A stretch of DNA of 64,000 nt, taken from positions 4,719 through 68,718 of the forward strand of contig NZ_BMNR01000008.1 in NCBI RefSeq assembly GCF_014646655.1, read 5' to 3'. Source of the stretch: Yeosuana aromativorans. Its GTDB lineage: Bacteria > Bacteroidota > Bacteroidia > Flavobacteriales > Flavobacteriaceae. The notes below the pieces were generated by a model. The model saw nothing but the letters and a program-made list of their open reading frames with translations, did no database searches and had not been told where the DNA came from. Position numbers and translations under genes: made by a program. Shown here piece after piece: positions 7,586 through 16,052 of this stretch. Position 1 is the stretch's first letter. Each line of letters opens with the position of its first letter.

Positions 7586-8185
7586 ATGAAGACAAACTTT
7601 TACATTACCGCATTTTTATTAGTAGTTACTTTAGTAAGTTGTAAAAAAGAAAATTCGTTTACTGATTACAAGTATGCAGACAAACCACTAGCATTACCTT
7701 GTAATGACATCAATTCAAAACTATATAATGAAGCGCTTTACAGTTTTGAGGATGATATTTTAAATTTTTATGACAAAGACAAAAAAAGCAGTTTGCTAAG
7801 AGTGTATTCACAATTTATGAGGGAAGCCGTTTATAACAGAGCTAAATATCAAAACATGGTGTCTGAACACACCTTAAAGGTTTTTGATGCCCTAAAACAA
7901 GACAATGACTTGTGGAATCCAAACAATCCGGTAAGCAAATTGAATTACAACAGTAAACTCATGGATTGCATCTCAAAAAACATTAAGGACAATGATTTAA
8001 AAACCACGCTAAACGCCTTATTGACAACCAACAGTATGACTCCAGAATTATATGGCGCTCCAGTAATGAGTAGTTACCGTTTAGCCTTGAGTGACAAAGC
8101 ATTGGCAAGCTACATTGCTTTTGATTTATATTATGCCAGATTGTTTAATGTGGATGTAACCCAAGTTGAAAAAACAAAATCCTAA
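7586..8185 (+). CDS. uncharacterised lipoprotein between mutA and mutB
   Basis: 199 aa. Lipoprotein signal peptide with lipobox 'LVSC' (Cys about residue 19), then a soluble, mostly helical and charged domain ('EALYSFEDDILNFYDKDKKS', 'VYSQFMREAVYNRAKYQNMV', 'ALASYIAFDLYYARLFNVDV'). I do not recognise the family. It starts two bases after mutA and ends 42 bases before mutB, so it is co-transcribed with a cytosolic enzyme pair although it should reside in the periplasm. Nothing in the sequence ties it to the mutase reaction. Confidence 0.85.
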   Translation: MKTNFYITAFLLVVTLVSCKKENSFTDYKYADKPLALPCNDINSKLYNEALYSFEDDILNFYDKDKKSSLLRVYSQFMREAVYNRAKYQNMVSEHTLKVFDALKQDNDLWNPNNPVSKLNYNSKLMDCISKNIKDNDLKTTLNALLTTNSMTPELYGAPVMSSYRLALSDKALASYIAFDLYYARLFNVDVTQVEKTKS

Positions 8186-8227
8186 TCACATTTAAACAAA
8201 ACCAATAAAAAGATATTTTATATATAG

Positions 8228-10351
8228 ATGTCAAGAAAAAATCTTCAACATATCTCGCTAAATCAAGATACCAAAAGCAACATGCCAGAAACCGAAAGTG
8301 CTTTTAAAACGGCTGAAGGTATCGCTTTAAGAACAATCTATTCTGCTGAAGATTTAAAACACTTGGAACATCTTAACTTTGTTGCCGGGATAGAGCCATA
8401 TCTTCGTGGGCCTTATTCAACCATGTATGTTCGCAAACCCTGGACCATCAGGCAGTATGCTGGCTTTTCAACTGCTGAAGAGAGTAATGCTTTTTACAGA
8501 AGAAATTTAGCGGCAGGCCAAAAAGGATTGTCCGTTGCCTTTGATTTACCCACGCACCGAGGCTATGACTCAGACCATGAACGTGTTGTTGGTGATGTTG
8601 GTAAAGCGGGTGTTGCCATTGATTCGGTTGAGGATATGAAAATCTTGTTTGACCAAATTCCTTTGGATAAAATGTCAGTTTCCATGACCATGAATGGCGC
8701 CGTGCTCCCCATTATGGCTTTTTATATTGTAGCGGCAGAAGAGCAAGGCGTCAACCAAATTGCCCTATCAGGAACCATTCAAAATGATATTCTTAAGGAG
8801 TTTATGGTACGAAATACCTATATCTATCCGCCTACGCCATCCATGAAAATCATTTCTGATATTTTTGAGTATACCAGTAAGCACATGCCCAAATTCAATA
8901 GCATCAGTATCTCAGGCTATCATATGCAAGAAGCTGGCGCCACCTGCGATATTGAACTGGCTTATACGTTGGCAGATGGCTTGGAATACATTCGAAAAGG
9001 ATTGGATGCTGGCATGGACATAGACAGCTTTGCTCCACGCCTGTCGTTCTTTTGGGCCATTGGCATGAACCATTTTATGGAAATAGCCAAAATGCGTGCA
9101 GCACGTATGCTTTGGGCTAAAATAGTCAAGCAGTTCAACCCAAAAAACAAAAAATCACTGGCATTAAGAACCCATTGCCAAACCAGTGGCTGGAGCTTAA
9201 CGGAGCAAGATCCCTTTAATAATGTGGCAAGAACCTGTGTTGAAGCTGCCGCAGCCGCTTTTGGAGGCACACAGAGTTTACACACCAATGCCTTGGACGA
9301 AGCCATTGCCTTACCAACCGATTTTTCAGCAAGGATTGCCCGAAACACACAAATTTTTTTGCAGGAAGAAACCAAAATAACCAAAACGGTCGATCCTTGG
9401 GCTGGTAGCTATTACGTAGAATCCTTGACCCATGATATTGCTCAAAAAGCCTGGTCGCTCATTGAAGAAGTAGAACGCTTAGGTGGTATGACCAAAGCCA
9501 TTGAAGCGGGCATTCCCAAACTGCGCATTGAGGAAGCTGCGGCAAAAAAACAGGCGCGTATAGATTCTGGTCAAGATATTATTGTTGGCGTTAACAAATA
9601 TCGACTGGAACATGAAGATCCTATTTCAACATTGGAAGTTGATAACCAAACAGTAAGAAATTCACAAATTGAACGGCTGAATACCATAAAAGCCACACGG
9701 GATTCCATAAAAACAAAAGCCGCTCTCGAAAAATTAACCGAAGCAGCACGTTCAGGAAAACAAAATTTATTAGCTTTAGCTATTGAAGCAGCCAGAGAGT
9801 GGGCTACACTGGGCGAAATTAGTGATGCCCTTGAAGTTGTTTTTGGAAGATACAAAGCTCAAATTAAATCCTTTAGTGGTGTGTACAGTAAAGAAATAAA
9901 AGACGACGACTCCTTTAAAAAAGCTCGGGAACTGGCTGATACATTTGCCGAACAAGATGGTAGACGACCACGTATTATGATTGCCAAAATGGGACAGGAT
10001 GGCCATGACCGTGGCGCCAAAGTGGTGGCTACCGGTTATGCCGATGTAGGCTTTGACGTTGATATTGGTCCTTTATTCCAAACCCCACAAGAAACAGCCA
10101 AACAAGCCGTAGAAAATGATGTGCATGTTTTAGGCATCTCCTCATTGGCGGCAGGCCACAAAACTTTGGTACCACAAGTAATTGAAGAACTTAAAAAATA
10201 TGGGCGCGATGACATCATGGTTATTGTAGGCGGTGTGATACCAAAACAAGATTACCAGTTTTTATTTGATGCCGGTGCTGTGGCTGTTTTTGGGCCAGGC
10301 ACTAAAATTAGTGATGCCGCCATCAAAATTTTAGAGATTTTGATAGATTAA
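8228..10351 (+). CDS. mutB: methylmalonyl-CoA mutase large (alpha) subunit
   Basis: 707 aa, full family length. The N-terminal TIM barrel holds '[20 protein letters not shown]', '[18 protein letters not shown]', '[20 protein letters not shown]', '[15 protein letters not shown]' and '[20 protein letters not shown]'. The C-terminal cobalamin domain (about 580-707) has the base-off ligand motif 'DGHDRG' and '[19 protein letters not shown]', '[10 protein letters not shown]'. It catalyses the adenosylcobalamin radical isomerisation of methylmalonyl-CoA and succinyl-CoA. Partner MutA is two genes upstream. No meaB chaperone gene or cobalamin riboswitch was seen nearby. An internal ATG at 8282 is an alternative start, but the longer form fits the family length. 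Confidence 0.97.
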   Translation: MSRKNLQHISLNQDTKSNMPETESAFKTAEGIALRTIYSAEDLKHLEHLNFVAGIEPYLRGPYSTMYVRKPWTIRQYAGFSTAEESNAFYRRNLAAGQKGLSVAFDLPTHRGYDSDHERVVGDVGKAGVAIDSVEDMKILFDQIPLDKMSVSMTMNGAVLPIMAFYIVAAEEQGVNQIALSGTIQNDILKEFMVRNTYIYPPTPSMKIISDIFEYTSKHMPKFNSISISGYHMQEAGATCDIELAYTLADGLEYIRKGLDAGMDIDSFAPRLSFFWAIGMNHFMEIAKMRAARMLWAKIVKQFNPKNKKSLALRTHCQTSGWSLTEQDPFNNVARTCVEAAAAAFGGTQSLHTNALDEAIALPTDFSARIARNTQIFLQEETKITKTVDPWAGSYYVESLTHDIAQKAWSLIEEVERLGGMTKAIEAGIPKLRIEEAAAKKQARIDSGQDIIVGVNKYRLEHEDPISTLEVDNQTVRNSQIERLNTIKATRDSIKTKAALEKLTEAARSGKQNLLALAIEAAREWATLGEISDALEVVFGRYKAQIKSFSGVYSKEIKDDDSFKKARELADTFAEQDGRRPRIMIAKMGQDGHDRGAKVVATGYADVGFDVDIGPLFQTPQETAKQAVENDVHVLGISSLAAGHKTLVPQVIEELKKYGRDDIMVIVGGVIPKQDYQFLFDAGAVAVFGPGTKISDAAIKILEILID

Positions 10352-10427
10352 ACCAAAAAGAACAACAAAAGCCCTATTATCTTGTCAAAACCAATGATAA
10401 ACGAGAACTTTAGTGAACATATAACCA

Positions 10428-10437
10428 GTTGTACACC
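10428..10437 (+). repeat. left copy of inverted 10-mer bordering the 10459 gene
   Basis: GTTGTACACC. Its exact reverse complement GGTGTACAAC lies at 10880-10889, two bases after the stop codon of the gene at 10459-10878. The pair therefore brackets that single gene and may mark the ends of a mobilisable unit. Confidence 0.6.
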
Positions 10438-10458
10438 ATTAAACAGAATCGAAAATAA

Positions 10459-10878
10459 ATGACTTATAAATATTCTATTTGCCATCCAGAAAAAGAAAAT
10501 ATTGAATATCATAATAGTTCAATATCTGGGGATGAAGTAATAGAAATAGCTAAAAACTATCCTTGGATTGAAAAATTAAAATTTTCAGATTCATTAAACC
10601 CCAAAAATATTTATTACAACCCTTCACTTGATTTTACTTGTATTGAAAACGGTAAAAGTTTCTGTATGACTGCCAATTATGACAAGAACCAAAATCTTGA
10701 ATTTTCTCTTTGGTATAACAGACTCAAAAAAGTCAAGGTCTTATTTGGCCTATTAGGAGAAAAAGAAAAAATGGTTGTCGACGATGTTTGGGGTTTCTGT
10801 ATTGAGAAATCATTGATTTATTTGGAGCATTTTGTGAACGGAAATCACTCAATGATTGAAAAATTATATAAAAAATAA
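10459..10878 (+). CDS. hypothetical protein, cassette-like gene
   Basis: 139 aa, soluble, no signal peptide or membrane segment. It is rich in Lys, Asn, Tyr and Trp ('NYPWIEKLKFSDSLNPKNIY', 'CMTANYDKNQNLEFSLWYNR', 'DDVWGFCIEKSLIYLEHFVN'). I do not recognise the family. Size and composition resemble small immunity or accessory proteins, but that is a guess. It stands alone between an inverted 10-mer pair, with a long structured repeat immediately downstream. Confidence 0.7.
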   Translation: MTYKYSICHPEKENIEYHNSSISGDEVIEIAKNYPWIEKLKFSDSLNPKNIYYNPSLDFTCIENGKSFCMTANYDKNQNLEFSLWYNRLKKVKVLFGLLGEKEKMVVDDVWGFCIEKSLIYLEHFVNGNHSMIEKLYKK

Positions 10879-10879
10879 C

Positions 10880-11020
10880 GGTGTACAACACTGGCTATAA
10901 TCCATTGCTAATTATGGCTAAAACAGAAAAATCATTAACTTTAAAAACTATGATTCCTACTCCGAAAATCCTACGGATTTTCAACGCAACGGAATCATAG
11001 CCAAACACGTTGGCAACAAG
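10880..11020 (+). repeat. structured intergenic repeat, copy A
   Basis: Begins GGTGTACAACACTGGCTATA and ends near GTTGGCAAC (11009-11017). It contains nested inverted repeats: CTATGATTCC (10948-10957) with GGAATCATAG (10991-11000), and inside them GAAAATCC (10964-10971) with GGATTTTC (10975-10982). The outer arms also match (TGGCTAT near the left end, ATAGCCA near the right end). It shares the element 'GAAAATCC' and the 'ATTGCT' box with the copies at 11708, 12709 and 14404. Confidence 0.7.
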
Positions 11021-11108
11021 GCGACTCACTCAAACTGTAAAATCCAACTTAGAAAGTAAAAACGTTTAGGAATTGATAGTCCTTTAATTGTTATATTTAA
11101 ACATAATT

Positions 11109-11660
11109 ATGAAAATATTAAAATTATTTTTCTTTATCGCATTACTCTATACTACTGCTAATGCGCAAATCACCAAAGGCAATTGGCTTGTTGGCGGTGA
11201 TGCAAATTTTTCTTCTGTCAAAAATAAGTCAGAAACAGGCGATGAAAAATTTAACGATTTTAGAATAAATCCAAATGTGGGTTATTTTTTTATGGACAAA
11301 ATATCCGGAGGATTACAAGTGAATTTAGTTTTTACAAATACAAACCCTGGTAATGATAGTACTAAAGCTTCATCTTATGGATTCGCTCCTTTTGTGAGGT
11401 ATTATTTTCTAGAAACAGATGAAAGAATAAACATATTTGCAGAAGCGAATTATTCCTATAGAATTGGTAAGACAGGCTCAAGCGATAACATTAATTGGAA
11501 TGGATATGGTTTTAAAGCTGGCACAGTATTGTTCTTTAACAGTAGTGTAGGTTTAGAATTTTCAATAAACTATGTAGATACTACAAGAAGAATTGACAAC
11601 TTTAATATTAATACAATATTTGTAGGTTTTGGGTTTCAGATTCATTTAGAAAAAAAATAA
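11109..11660 (+). CDS. outer-membrane beta-barrel protein
   Basis: 183 aa from the ATG at 11109; an upstream in-frame TTG is less likely because the ATG gives the signal peptide 'MKILKLFFFIALLYTTANAQ'. The rest alternates polar and aromatic residues in about eight strands ('WLVGGDANFSSV', 'NPNVGYFFMDKISGGLQVNL', 'FAPFVRYYFLETDERINIFA', 'NGYGFKAGTVLFFNSSVGLE', 'TIFVGFGFQIHLEKK'), as in the porin-family 'OMP_b-brl' group of Bacteroidota. Function unknown. It is the second single gene of the repeat-separated array. Confidence 0.85.
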   Translation: MKILKLFFFIALLYTTANAQITKGNWLVGGDANFSSVKNKSETGDEKFNDFRINPNVGYFFMDKISGGLQVNLVFTNTNPGNDSTKASSYGFAPFVRYYFLETDERINIFAEANYSYRIGKTGSSDNINWNGYGFKAGTVLFFNSSVGLEFSINYVDTTRRIDNFNINTIFVGFGFQIHLEKK

Positions 11661-11707
11661 TATTAAATCAATTCGAAACAATATTTAGATAAATAAAAAT
11701 AAAGCCC

Positions 11708-11845
11708 AGTTGCCAACACAGTATATAAAAAATTGCTATTTTTAGCTAAATCAAAGTTGGTTGCTTGTTTGCTAGTTTCTGATTTTCCTAGGGAAAATCC
11801 TCGTGCACAAACACGCAAAGTTCCTTACACAAAACCGTTACCAAA
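11708..11845 (+). repeat. structured intergenic repeat, copy B
   Basis: Left border has GTTGCCAAC (11709-11717) and right border GTTACCAAAAAC (from 11837). A perfect hairpin GATTTTCC (11781-11788) with GGAAAATC (11792-11799) lies in the middle. Bases 11722-11803 align along their length with 14414-14494 of copy D, including 'AATCAAAGTT', 'GTTTGCTAG' and 'GGAAAATCCTCG'. It fills most of the 200-base gap between two unrelated accessory genes. Confidence 0.7.
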
Positions 11846-11860
11846 AACATAAAGCAAACT

Positions 11861-12688
11861 ATGAGAAATTTGGCATATGTGATTTTATATATTCTTCTTG
11901 CAGGAGTACAAACCACATTCGGACAAAATAAAGCAGATATCGTAATAGGCAGCAAGTTTGTTATTAAATCTAATATTTTAGATGAAGAAAGAACTTGTTT
12001 AATAAGTCTTCCAGATTCATACAATGATTCATCTGAAGTGGCTAAAAAATATCCAATTATTATATTATTGGATGGATATACTCATTTTAAAACAGCATCT
12101 GGAATAGTACATTTTATGAGTTCAAATAGGAACCGAAACAATTTAATGCCAGAAAGTATTATTATAGCCATAGAGAATGTTGACCGTGAACGAGATTTTA
12201 CTGTTACAAAAATTAAGACCAAACGACCGAATACTATGGGAGGTGGAAGGAATTTTTTGAATTTCATTGAGAAAGAACTAATACCTTATATTGATGAAAA
12301 TTACAGAACAGAACCGTCCAGAACTCTAGTTGGACATTCTTTAGGGGGTCTACTTACATTAAATTCTTATATGGATAAAAATAGTGTATTCAATGCTTAC
12401 ATTTCTATAGACCCGAGTATTTGGTGGAGCGAGGAGATGATGAAAAACAAAGTTGATTCTATTTCATCAATATCATTTAATAAAAAACTTTATATAGCTA
12501 CTGCCAATCAAGGAGAAGAGAATTACGAGCGAAATAAAAAAAGACACGACAATCTCTATGCATTAATAACAAAGAAATCGGAAGAACCCTTAAATGTCGA
12601 AATAAAATATTTTGAAAAGGAAAACCACCGCTCTGTACCATTAATAGCTTTGTACGAAGGGTTAACGTATATTAATCAAGAGAATTGA
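11861..12688 (+). CDS. secreted alpha/beta hydrolase, esterase D / enterochelin-esterase-like
   Basis: 275 aa. Signal peptide (1-21, 'LLAGVQTTFGQ') and an alpha/beta hydrolase of the putative esterase group: 'KYPIIILLDGYTHF', 'NRNNLMPESIIIAIENVDRE', the nucleophile elbow 'GHSLGG' (Ser about residue 157), 'AYISIDPSIWWSEEMM' with a probable acid region, and the likely catalytic His in 'ENHRSVPLIALYEGL'. Related proteins hydrolyse esters such as siderophore or acyl esters; the actual substrate cannot be told. Several such hydrolases in flavobacteria sit as solitary accessory genes. Here it lies between repeat copies B and C. Confidence 0.88.
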   Translation: MRNLAYVILYILLAGVQTTFGQNKADIVIGSKFVIKSNILDEERTCLISLPDSYNDSSEVAKKYPIIILLDGYTHFKTASGIVHFMSSNRNRNNLMPESIIIAIENVDRERDFTVTKIKTKRPNTMGGGRNFLNFIEKELIPYIDENYRTEPSRTLVGHSLGGLLTLNSYMDKNSVFNAYISIDPSIWWSEEMMKNKVDSISSISFNKKLYIATANQGEENYERNKKRHDNLYALITKKSEEPLNVEIKYFEKENHRSVPLIALYEGLTYINQEN

Positions 12689-12708
12689 TGATTTTTTTGC
12701 AAAAACAC

Positions 12709-12808
12709 GTTTGGTAACACCGAATAAAATTAATTGCTGGAAAAACCTATTTACGAAAGTCCTCGCTCACAAACCGCCCCATTCTTATACAATCACGTTG
12801 TCAACAAT
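12709..12808 (+). repeat. structured intergenic repeat, copy C (diverged)
   Basis: Contains 'GGTAACACC' near its left edge, the 'AATTGCTGG' box (12732-12740), 'CGAAAGTCCTCGC' in the middle and 'ACGTTGTCAACAA' at its right edge. These match in order the corresponding boxes of copies A, B and D, but the central hairpin is lost, so this copy looks decayed. Confidence 0.5.
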
Positions 12809-12817
12809 TTGAACACA

Positions 12818-12859
12818 TCATTAATAAAATATGACAACTCATTAATAAAATATGACAAC
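12818..12859 (+). repeat. 21-bp perfect tandem duplication
   Basis: Two identical head-to-tail units, 12818-12838 and 12839-12859, each beginning TCATTAATAAAATATG. It lies in the leader region upstream of the serine hydrolase gene at 12941, between repeat copy C and that gene. It could be a recent slippage duplication or a pair of binding sites. Confidence 0.85.
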
Positions 12860-12940
12860 TCGGTGACTTAATATTCTTAAAACAGATGCTTAATACGAGT
12901 TTTGCACCGTTAAACCAACGTAAAAATAATTAAACAATCC

Positions 12941-14389
12941 ATGAAAAAATTTACTTTATTTATAGCAATAATTGGTATTCTGGGAATTTCTTGCAAAGAC
13001 ACCTCCAAATTGAAACAACAAGATAACACCGTAAAAAATAGACTCCAATCTTACCTTGACACGTGTAATAAAAACGGTCTTTCTGCAAGTATATTGGTTG
13101 CCAAAGAGGGAGAAATACTCTACTCTAATGGCATTGGATTAAGAAACAAAAACGAAAATCTTCCTGTAACTAAAGAAACAATTTTCACAATAGGTTCATT
13201 GACAAAGCAGTTTACAGCAACTGCTATTCTAACATTACAGGAAGACGGCAAATTATCGGTAAACGATTCTATTAATAAGTTTTTTGAAAATGTGCCTAAG
13301 GACAAACAAAACATTACGATTCATCAATTACTGACACACACATCAGGAATAGTGGGAAATCTTGGTTACGGAGTGGATTTCGTTCCCATTTCAAAAGAGA
13401 AGTTTTTAAGCGAAGTGTATAAGTCACCATTGGATTTTGAACCAGGAAAACAATTTAGTTATTCCAACGTGGGTTACAGTATTTTGGCCATGATAATTGA
13501 AAAAGTTTCGCAAACAGATTATGAGACCTATTTACAGGAACATCTTTTTCAAAAAGCAGGCATGAAACATACGGGTTATCTTTCCCCCAAATGGGATACA
13601 ACTCAAATTGCCCACGGTTATAAATGTGGGGAAGATTGGGGAACGCATCTTATGAAATGGCAGGCAGATTCAAATCAAATCTCATGGCATTTAAAAGGCA
13701 ATGGAGGAATACTTTCCAATCCTTCCGATTTGTATAAATGGTACATTGCACTCAAAGAAAACAAAATAATTTCCAAAAAATCATTTGAACAACTCACGTT
13801 TCCTTATGTGAAAGAAAATGAATCAGGAGATTCACACTATGCCTACGGATGGACTATAATGAATAGTGACAGGAATACAAAATTGATTGCACACAACGGC
13901 TCAAATGGTGTTTTTTATGCCGATTTCATACAACTGCCCGTAGAAAATACGGTGATCATTTATATGACCAATGAATTAAGATACGACACTCAAATTGTTG
14001 CATGGGAAATAGAGCAATTACTTTTTAATGAAAACTATACTCCCATTGTACCCAAAATGAACAGTATAAAACATGGTAGTACCGATATTACAAGCAAACA
14101 ACTTGAAATCATACATCAGTTTGTAGCACTCATTTTGACCGATGATGAGAACATTGATGATTTTATCAACGAACATGTGGCCAGCAAAGAAAGAGAACGA
14201 AGATTCAAAATGTGGGTTAAGGACATGCAACATGAATTTTCAGGCTACAAATTAAACCATGTTTTGGAATATGGAGATATGAGCTATGATATAATACTGG
14301 AATCAAAAGATGGAAAAATTGTTGAATTAACACCTTGTTTTGATATACAATTCAATGAAAACAATAAAATTGTTGCCTTTGGATGGTAA
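12941..14389 (+). CDS. serine hydrolase lipoprotein, class C beta-lactamase / PBP-like family
   Basis: 482 aa. Lipobox 'GISC' near residue 18. The beta-lactamase-related domain spans about 35-370: catalytic SxxK is 'SLTK' in 'TIGSLTKQFTATAIL', YxN is 'YSN' in 'FSYSNVGYSILAMIIEKVS', and the KTG-equivalent region is 'LIAHNGSNGVFYADF' (HNG in place of KTG). A C-terminal alpha/beta extension of about 100 residues follows ('IIHQFVALILTDDENIDDFI'). Family members are peptidases or esterases acting on D-amino-acid peptides, and most are not beta-lactamases. It is the fourth solitary gene of the array. Confidence 0.9.
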   Translation: MKKFTLFIAIIGILGISCKDTSKLKQQDNTVKNRLQSYLDTCNKNGLSASILVAKEGEILYSNGIGLRNKNENLPVTKETIFTIGSLTKQFTATAILTLQEDGKLSVNDSINKFFENVPKDKQNITIHQLLTHTSGIVGNLGYGVDFVPISKEKFLSEVYKSPLDFEPGKQFSYSNVGYSILAMIIEKVSQTDYETYLQEHLFQKAGMKHTGYLSPKWDTTQIAHGYKCGEDWGTHLMKWQADSNQISWHLKGNGGILSNPSDLYKWYIALKENKIISKKSFEQLTFPYVKENESGDSHYAYGWTIMNSDRNTKLIAHNGSNGVFYADFIQLPVENTVIIYMTNELRYDTQIVAWEIEQLLFNENYTPIVPKMNSIKHGSTDITSKQLEIIHQFVALILTDDENIDDFINEHVASKERERRFKMWVKDMQHEFSGYKLNHVLEYGDMSYDIILESKDGKIVELTPCFDIQFNENNKIVAFGW

Positions 14390-14403
14390 ATAGAAAAAAC
14401 ACT

Positions 14404-14500
14404 TACACATGAATATATAAAATTGCTTGTTTAAGCTTAATCAAAGTTAGCTGTTGGTTTGCTAGCTTCTTGTTTTTTCTTTGGAAAATCCTCGCTTTGG
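14404..14500 (+). repeat. structured intergenic repeat, copy D
   Basis: Bases 14414-14494 match copy B (11722-11803) along almost their entire length, including 'AAAATTGCT', 'AATCAAAGTTAGCTG', 'GGTTTGCTAGCTTCTTG' and 'GGAAAATCCTCG'. The orientation relative to the flanking genes is the same. The rest of the gap up to 14595 is AT-rich with nothing recognisable. Confidence 0.7.
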
Positions 14501-14595
14501 CTTATTTTGTTTCATTTTTCAAATCTTTTGCCTTAATTTACAATACAATATCCCGAACAAAGATGTTATCATTTAATATTACCAACCAATAACCA

Positions 14596-15339
14596 ATGCT
14601 AAAATTCTTAAGAAAAATCCGCCAAAAGAGCATTAATGAAAACAAAACAATCAACTACCTTAAATATGCTATAGGAGAGATTGTACTGGTTGTCATCGGG
14701 ATTTTGATTGCACTGCAAATTAATAACTGGAATGAGAAAAAGAAAAACCACAATTTAGTTAATATCTACCAACAAGGTTTGATTGAAAATCTTAGCAGTG
14801 ATTCCTTGAATATTAGCAGAATGATAGATAATGTTAAAAGAGACTTAGAGAAAACGCATGAATTTGAATTAAGGGTTTCCAAATCAAGCAAACCTTTTGA
14901 CACAATTTTAAAAATTGCTAGATATGAATACAATTTTAGAATTGCTGTAAATTATAATTATGAAAATGACACCTACCTAATTCTTAACTCTACTGGTCAT
15001 CTTAGTTTGTTCAATAATGATTTAATAAGAGAATTAAGCGAATTATATAATCTTCAAAAGAAAGCCTTATTTGCCATGGAAAAAACATATGACAATTACA
15101 GTCGTGTTGCAATTCTATATTCTCAAAAATATCCATTCTGTTTTGAAAGTAATTTAATTCAAAACGGTACTGTTGCTGCCAGTGAAGTTTGGAATAACAT
15201 TTCATTAGCTAATCACGCTACCGAATTCAATTCTTTGATTATCAATAAAAGTGACTGTTATAGATTGGAATTAGAAGTTTTGCCATTAATTCTAGAAAAG
15301 ACTAATAAACTGTTACGCAAACTTCGAAAGAAAACTTAA
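14596..15339 (+). CDS. DUF6090 family single-pass membrane protein
   Basis: 247 aa. A basic start 'MLKFLRKIRQKSINENKTIN' is followed by the family hallmark 'YLKYAIGEIVLVVIGILIAL' and 'QINNWNE', one membrane helix at about 23-44, and then a helical extracytoplasmic or cytoplasmic domain with no enzyme motif. This family is common and often multicopy in Flavobacteriaceae, with no known function. It follows repeat copy D. Confidence 0.85.
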   Translation: MLKFLRKIRQKSINENKTINYLKYAIGEIVLVVIGILIALQINNWNEKKKNHNLVNIYQQGLIENLSSDSLNISRMIDNVKRDLEKTHEFELRVSKSSKPFDTILKIARYEYNFRIAVNYNYENDTYLILNSTGHLSLFNNDLIRELSELYNLQKKALFAMEKTYDNYSRVAILYSQKYPFCFESNLIQNGTVAASEVWNNISLANHATEFNSLIINKSDCYRLELEVLPLILEKTNKLLRKLRKKT

Positions 15340-15398
15340 ACAGTAACAAAAGGCCAACAAAAACTAACCTAAGACATTAAAAACAACTAAATAAAACC

Positions 15399-15977
15399 AT
15401 GAGTGAAACTATTAAAATTGGATTAAAAATAACCTGGTGGGTTGTTATGGCCTATTGGATTATTTCAGGTGTACGTGCCAAAAAAGCAAAAAGCAAAGAA
15501 CCATTTCTCATTAGGTTTGTTTTATACATACTACCATTAATTATTGCAATTTTATTGTTGGGCCCCGGAAAATGGTTTGGACACACATTTTTAAGGGAAA
15601 ATTTTGTTCCTCACAACAACTTGGTTGGAATCATTGGCCTTTCAATTTCTGTTTTGGGTGCTATCATAGCGTGTTGGTCACGTTACATGTTGGGGAAAAA
15701 CTGGAGCTTATCTGTTCAAAAAAAGGAAAACCATGAGCTCGTTCAAAATGGCATTTATAAAATTATCCGTCATCCTATTTATACAGGTATATTACTCTTG
15801 TTTATTGGAAACACTTTGATAGTTGGTGACTATCGCGGCATATTGGCCGTTATGATTGTTTTTGTTTCTTTTTGGTTTAAACTTGTAAAAGAAGAAAAAT
15901 TACTGCTTGACCTTTTTGGCAACCAATATACGGTGTACAAAAACAGGACCAAAGCATTGATTCCGTTTATACTTTAA
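15399..15977 (+). CDS. isoprenylcysteine carboxyl methyltransferase (ICMT/PEMT) family membrane protein
   Basis: 192 aa with about five membrane helices ('WWVVMAYWIISGV', 'FVLYILPLIIAILLL', 'NLVGIIGLSISVLGAIIACW'). The C-terminal S-adenosylmethionine-binding signature appears as 'LVQNGIYKIIRHPIYTGILL' followed by 'KEEKLLLDLFGNQYTVYKNR'. Bacterial members methylate small molecules or lipids, and the real substrate is unknown since bacteria lack prenylated CaaX proteins. It lies 59 bases after the DUF6090 gene, possibly co-transcribed. Confidence 0.88.
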   Translation: MSETIKIGLKITWWVVMAYWIISGVRAKKAKSKEPFLIRFVLYILPLIIAILLLGPGKWFGHTFLRENFVPHNNLVGIIGLSISVLGAIIACWSRYMLGKNWSLSVQKKENHELVQNGIYKIIRHPIYTGILLLFIGNTLIVGDYRGILAVMIVFVSFWFKLVKEEKLLLDLFGNQYTVYKNRTKALIPFIL

Positions 15978-16052
15978 AACACATGTATCAATTACTGTAA
16001 CTTTTATAGAAATCATTTAGGTTAGTGAATTTTGACAATTTGCTATTAATTT

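Noticed and set aside
8962-10218. Several minus-strand open frames opposite mutB
   Set aside because: mutB is fully conserved in its frame; the antisense frames show no motifs and arise from its codon pattern.
10880-14500. Interpretation of the intergenic repeats as insertion sequences or MITEs
   Set aside because: They have no transposase, no clear terminal inverted repeats with target duplications, and they sit regularly after single genes; a cassette-type reading fits better, though it is not proven.
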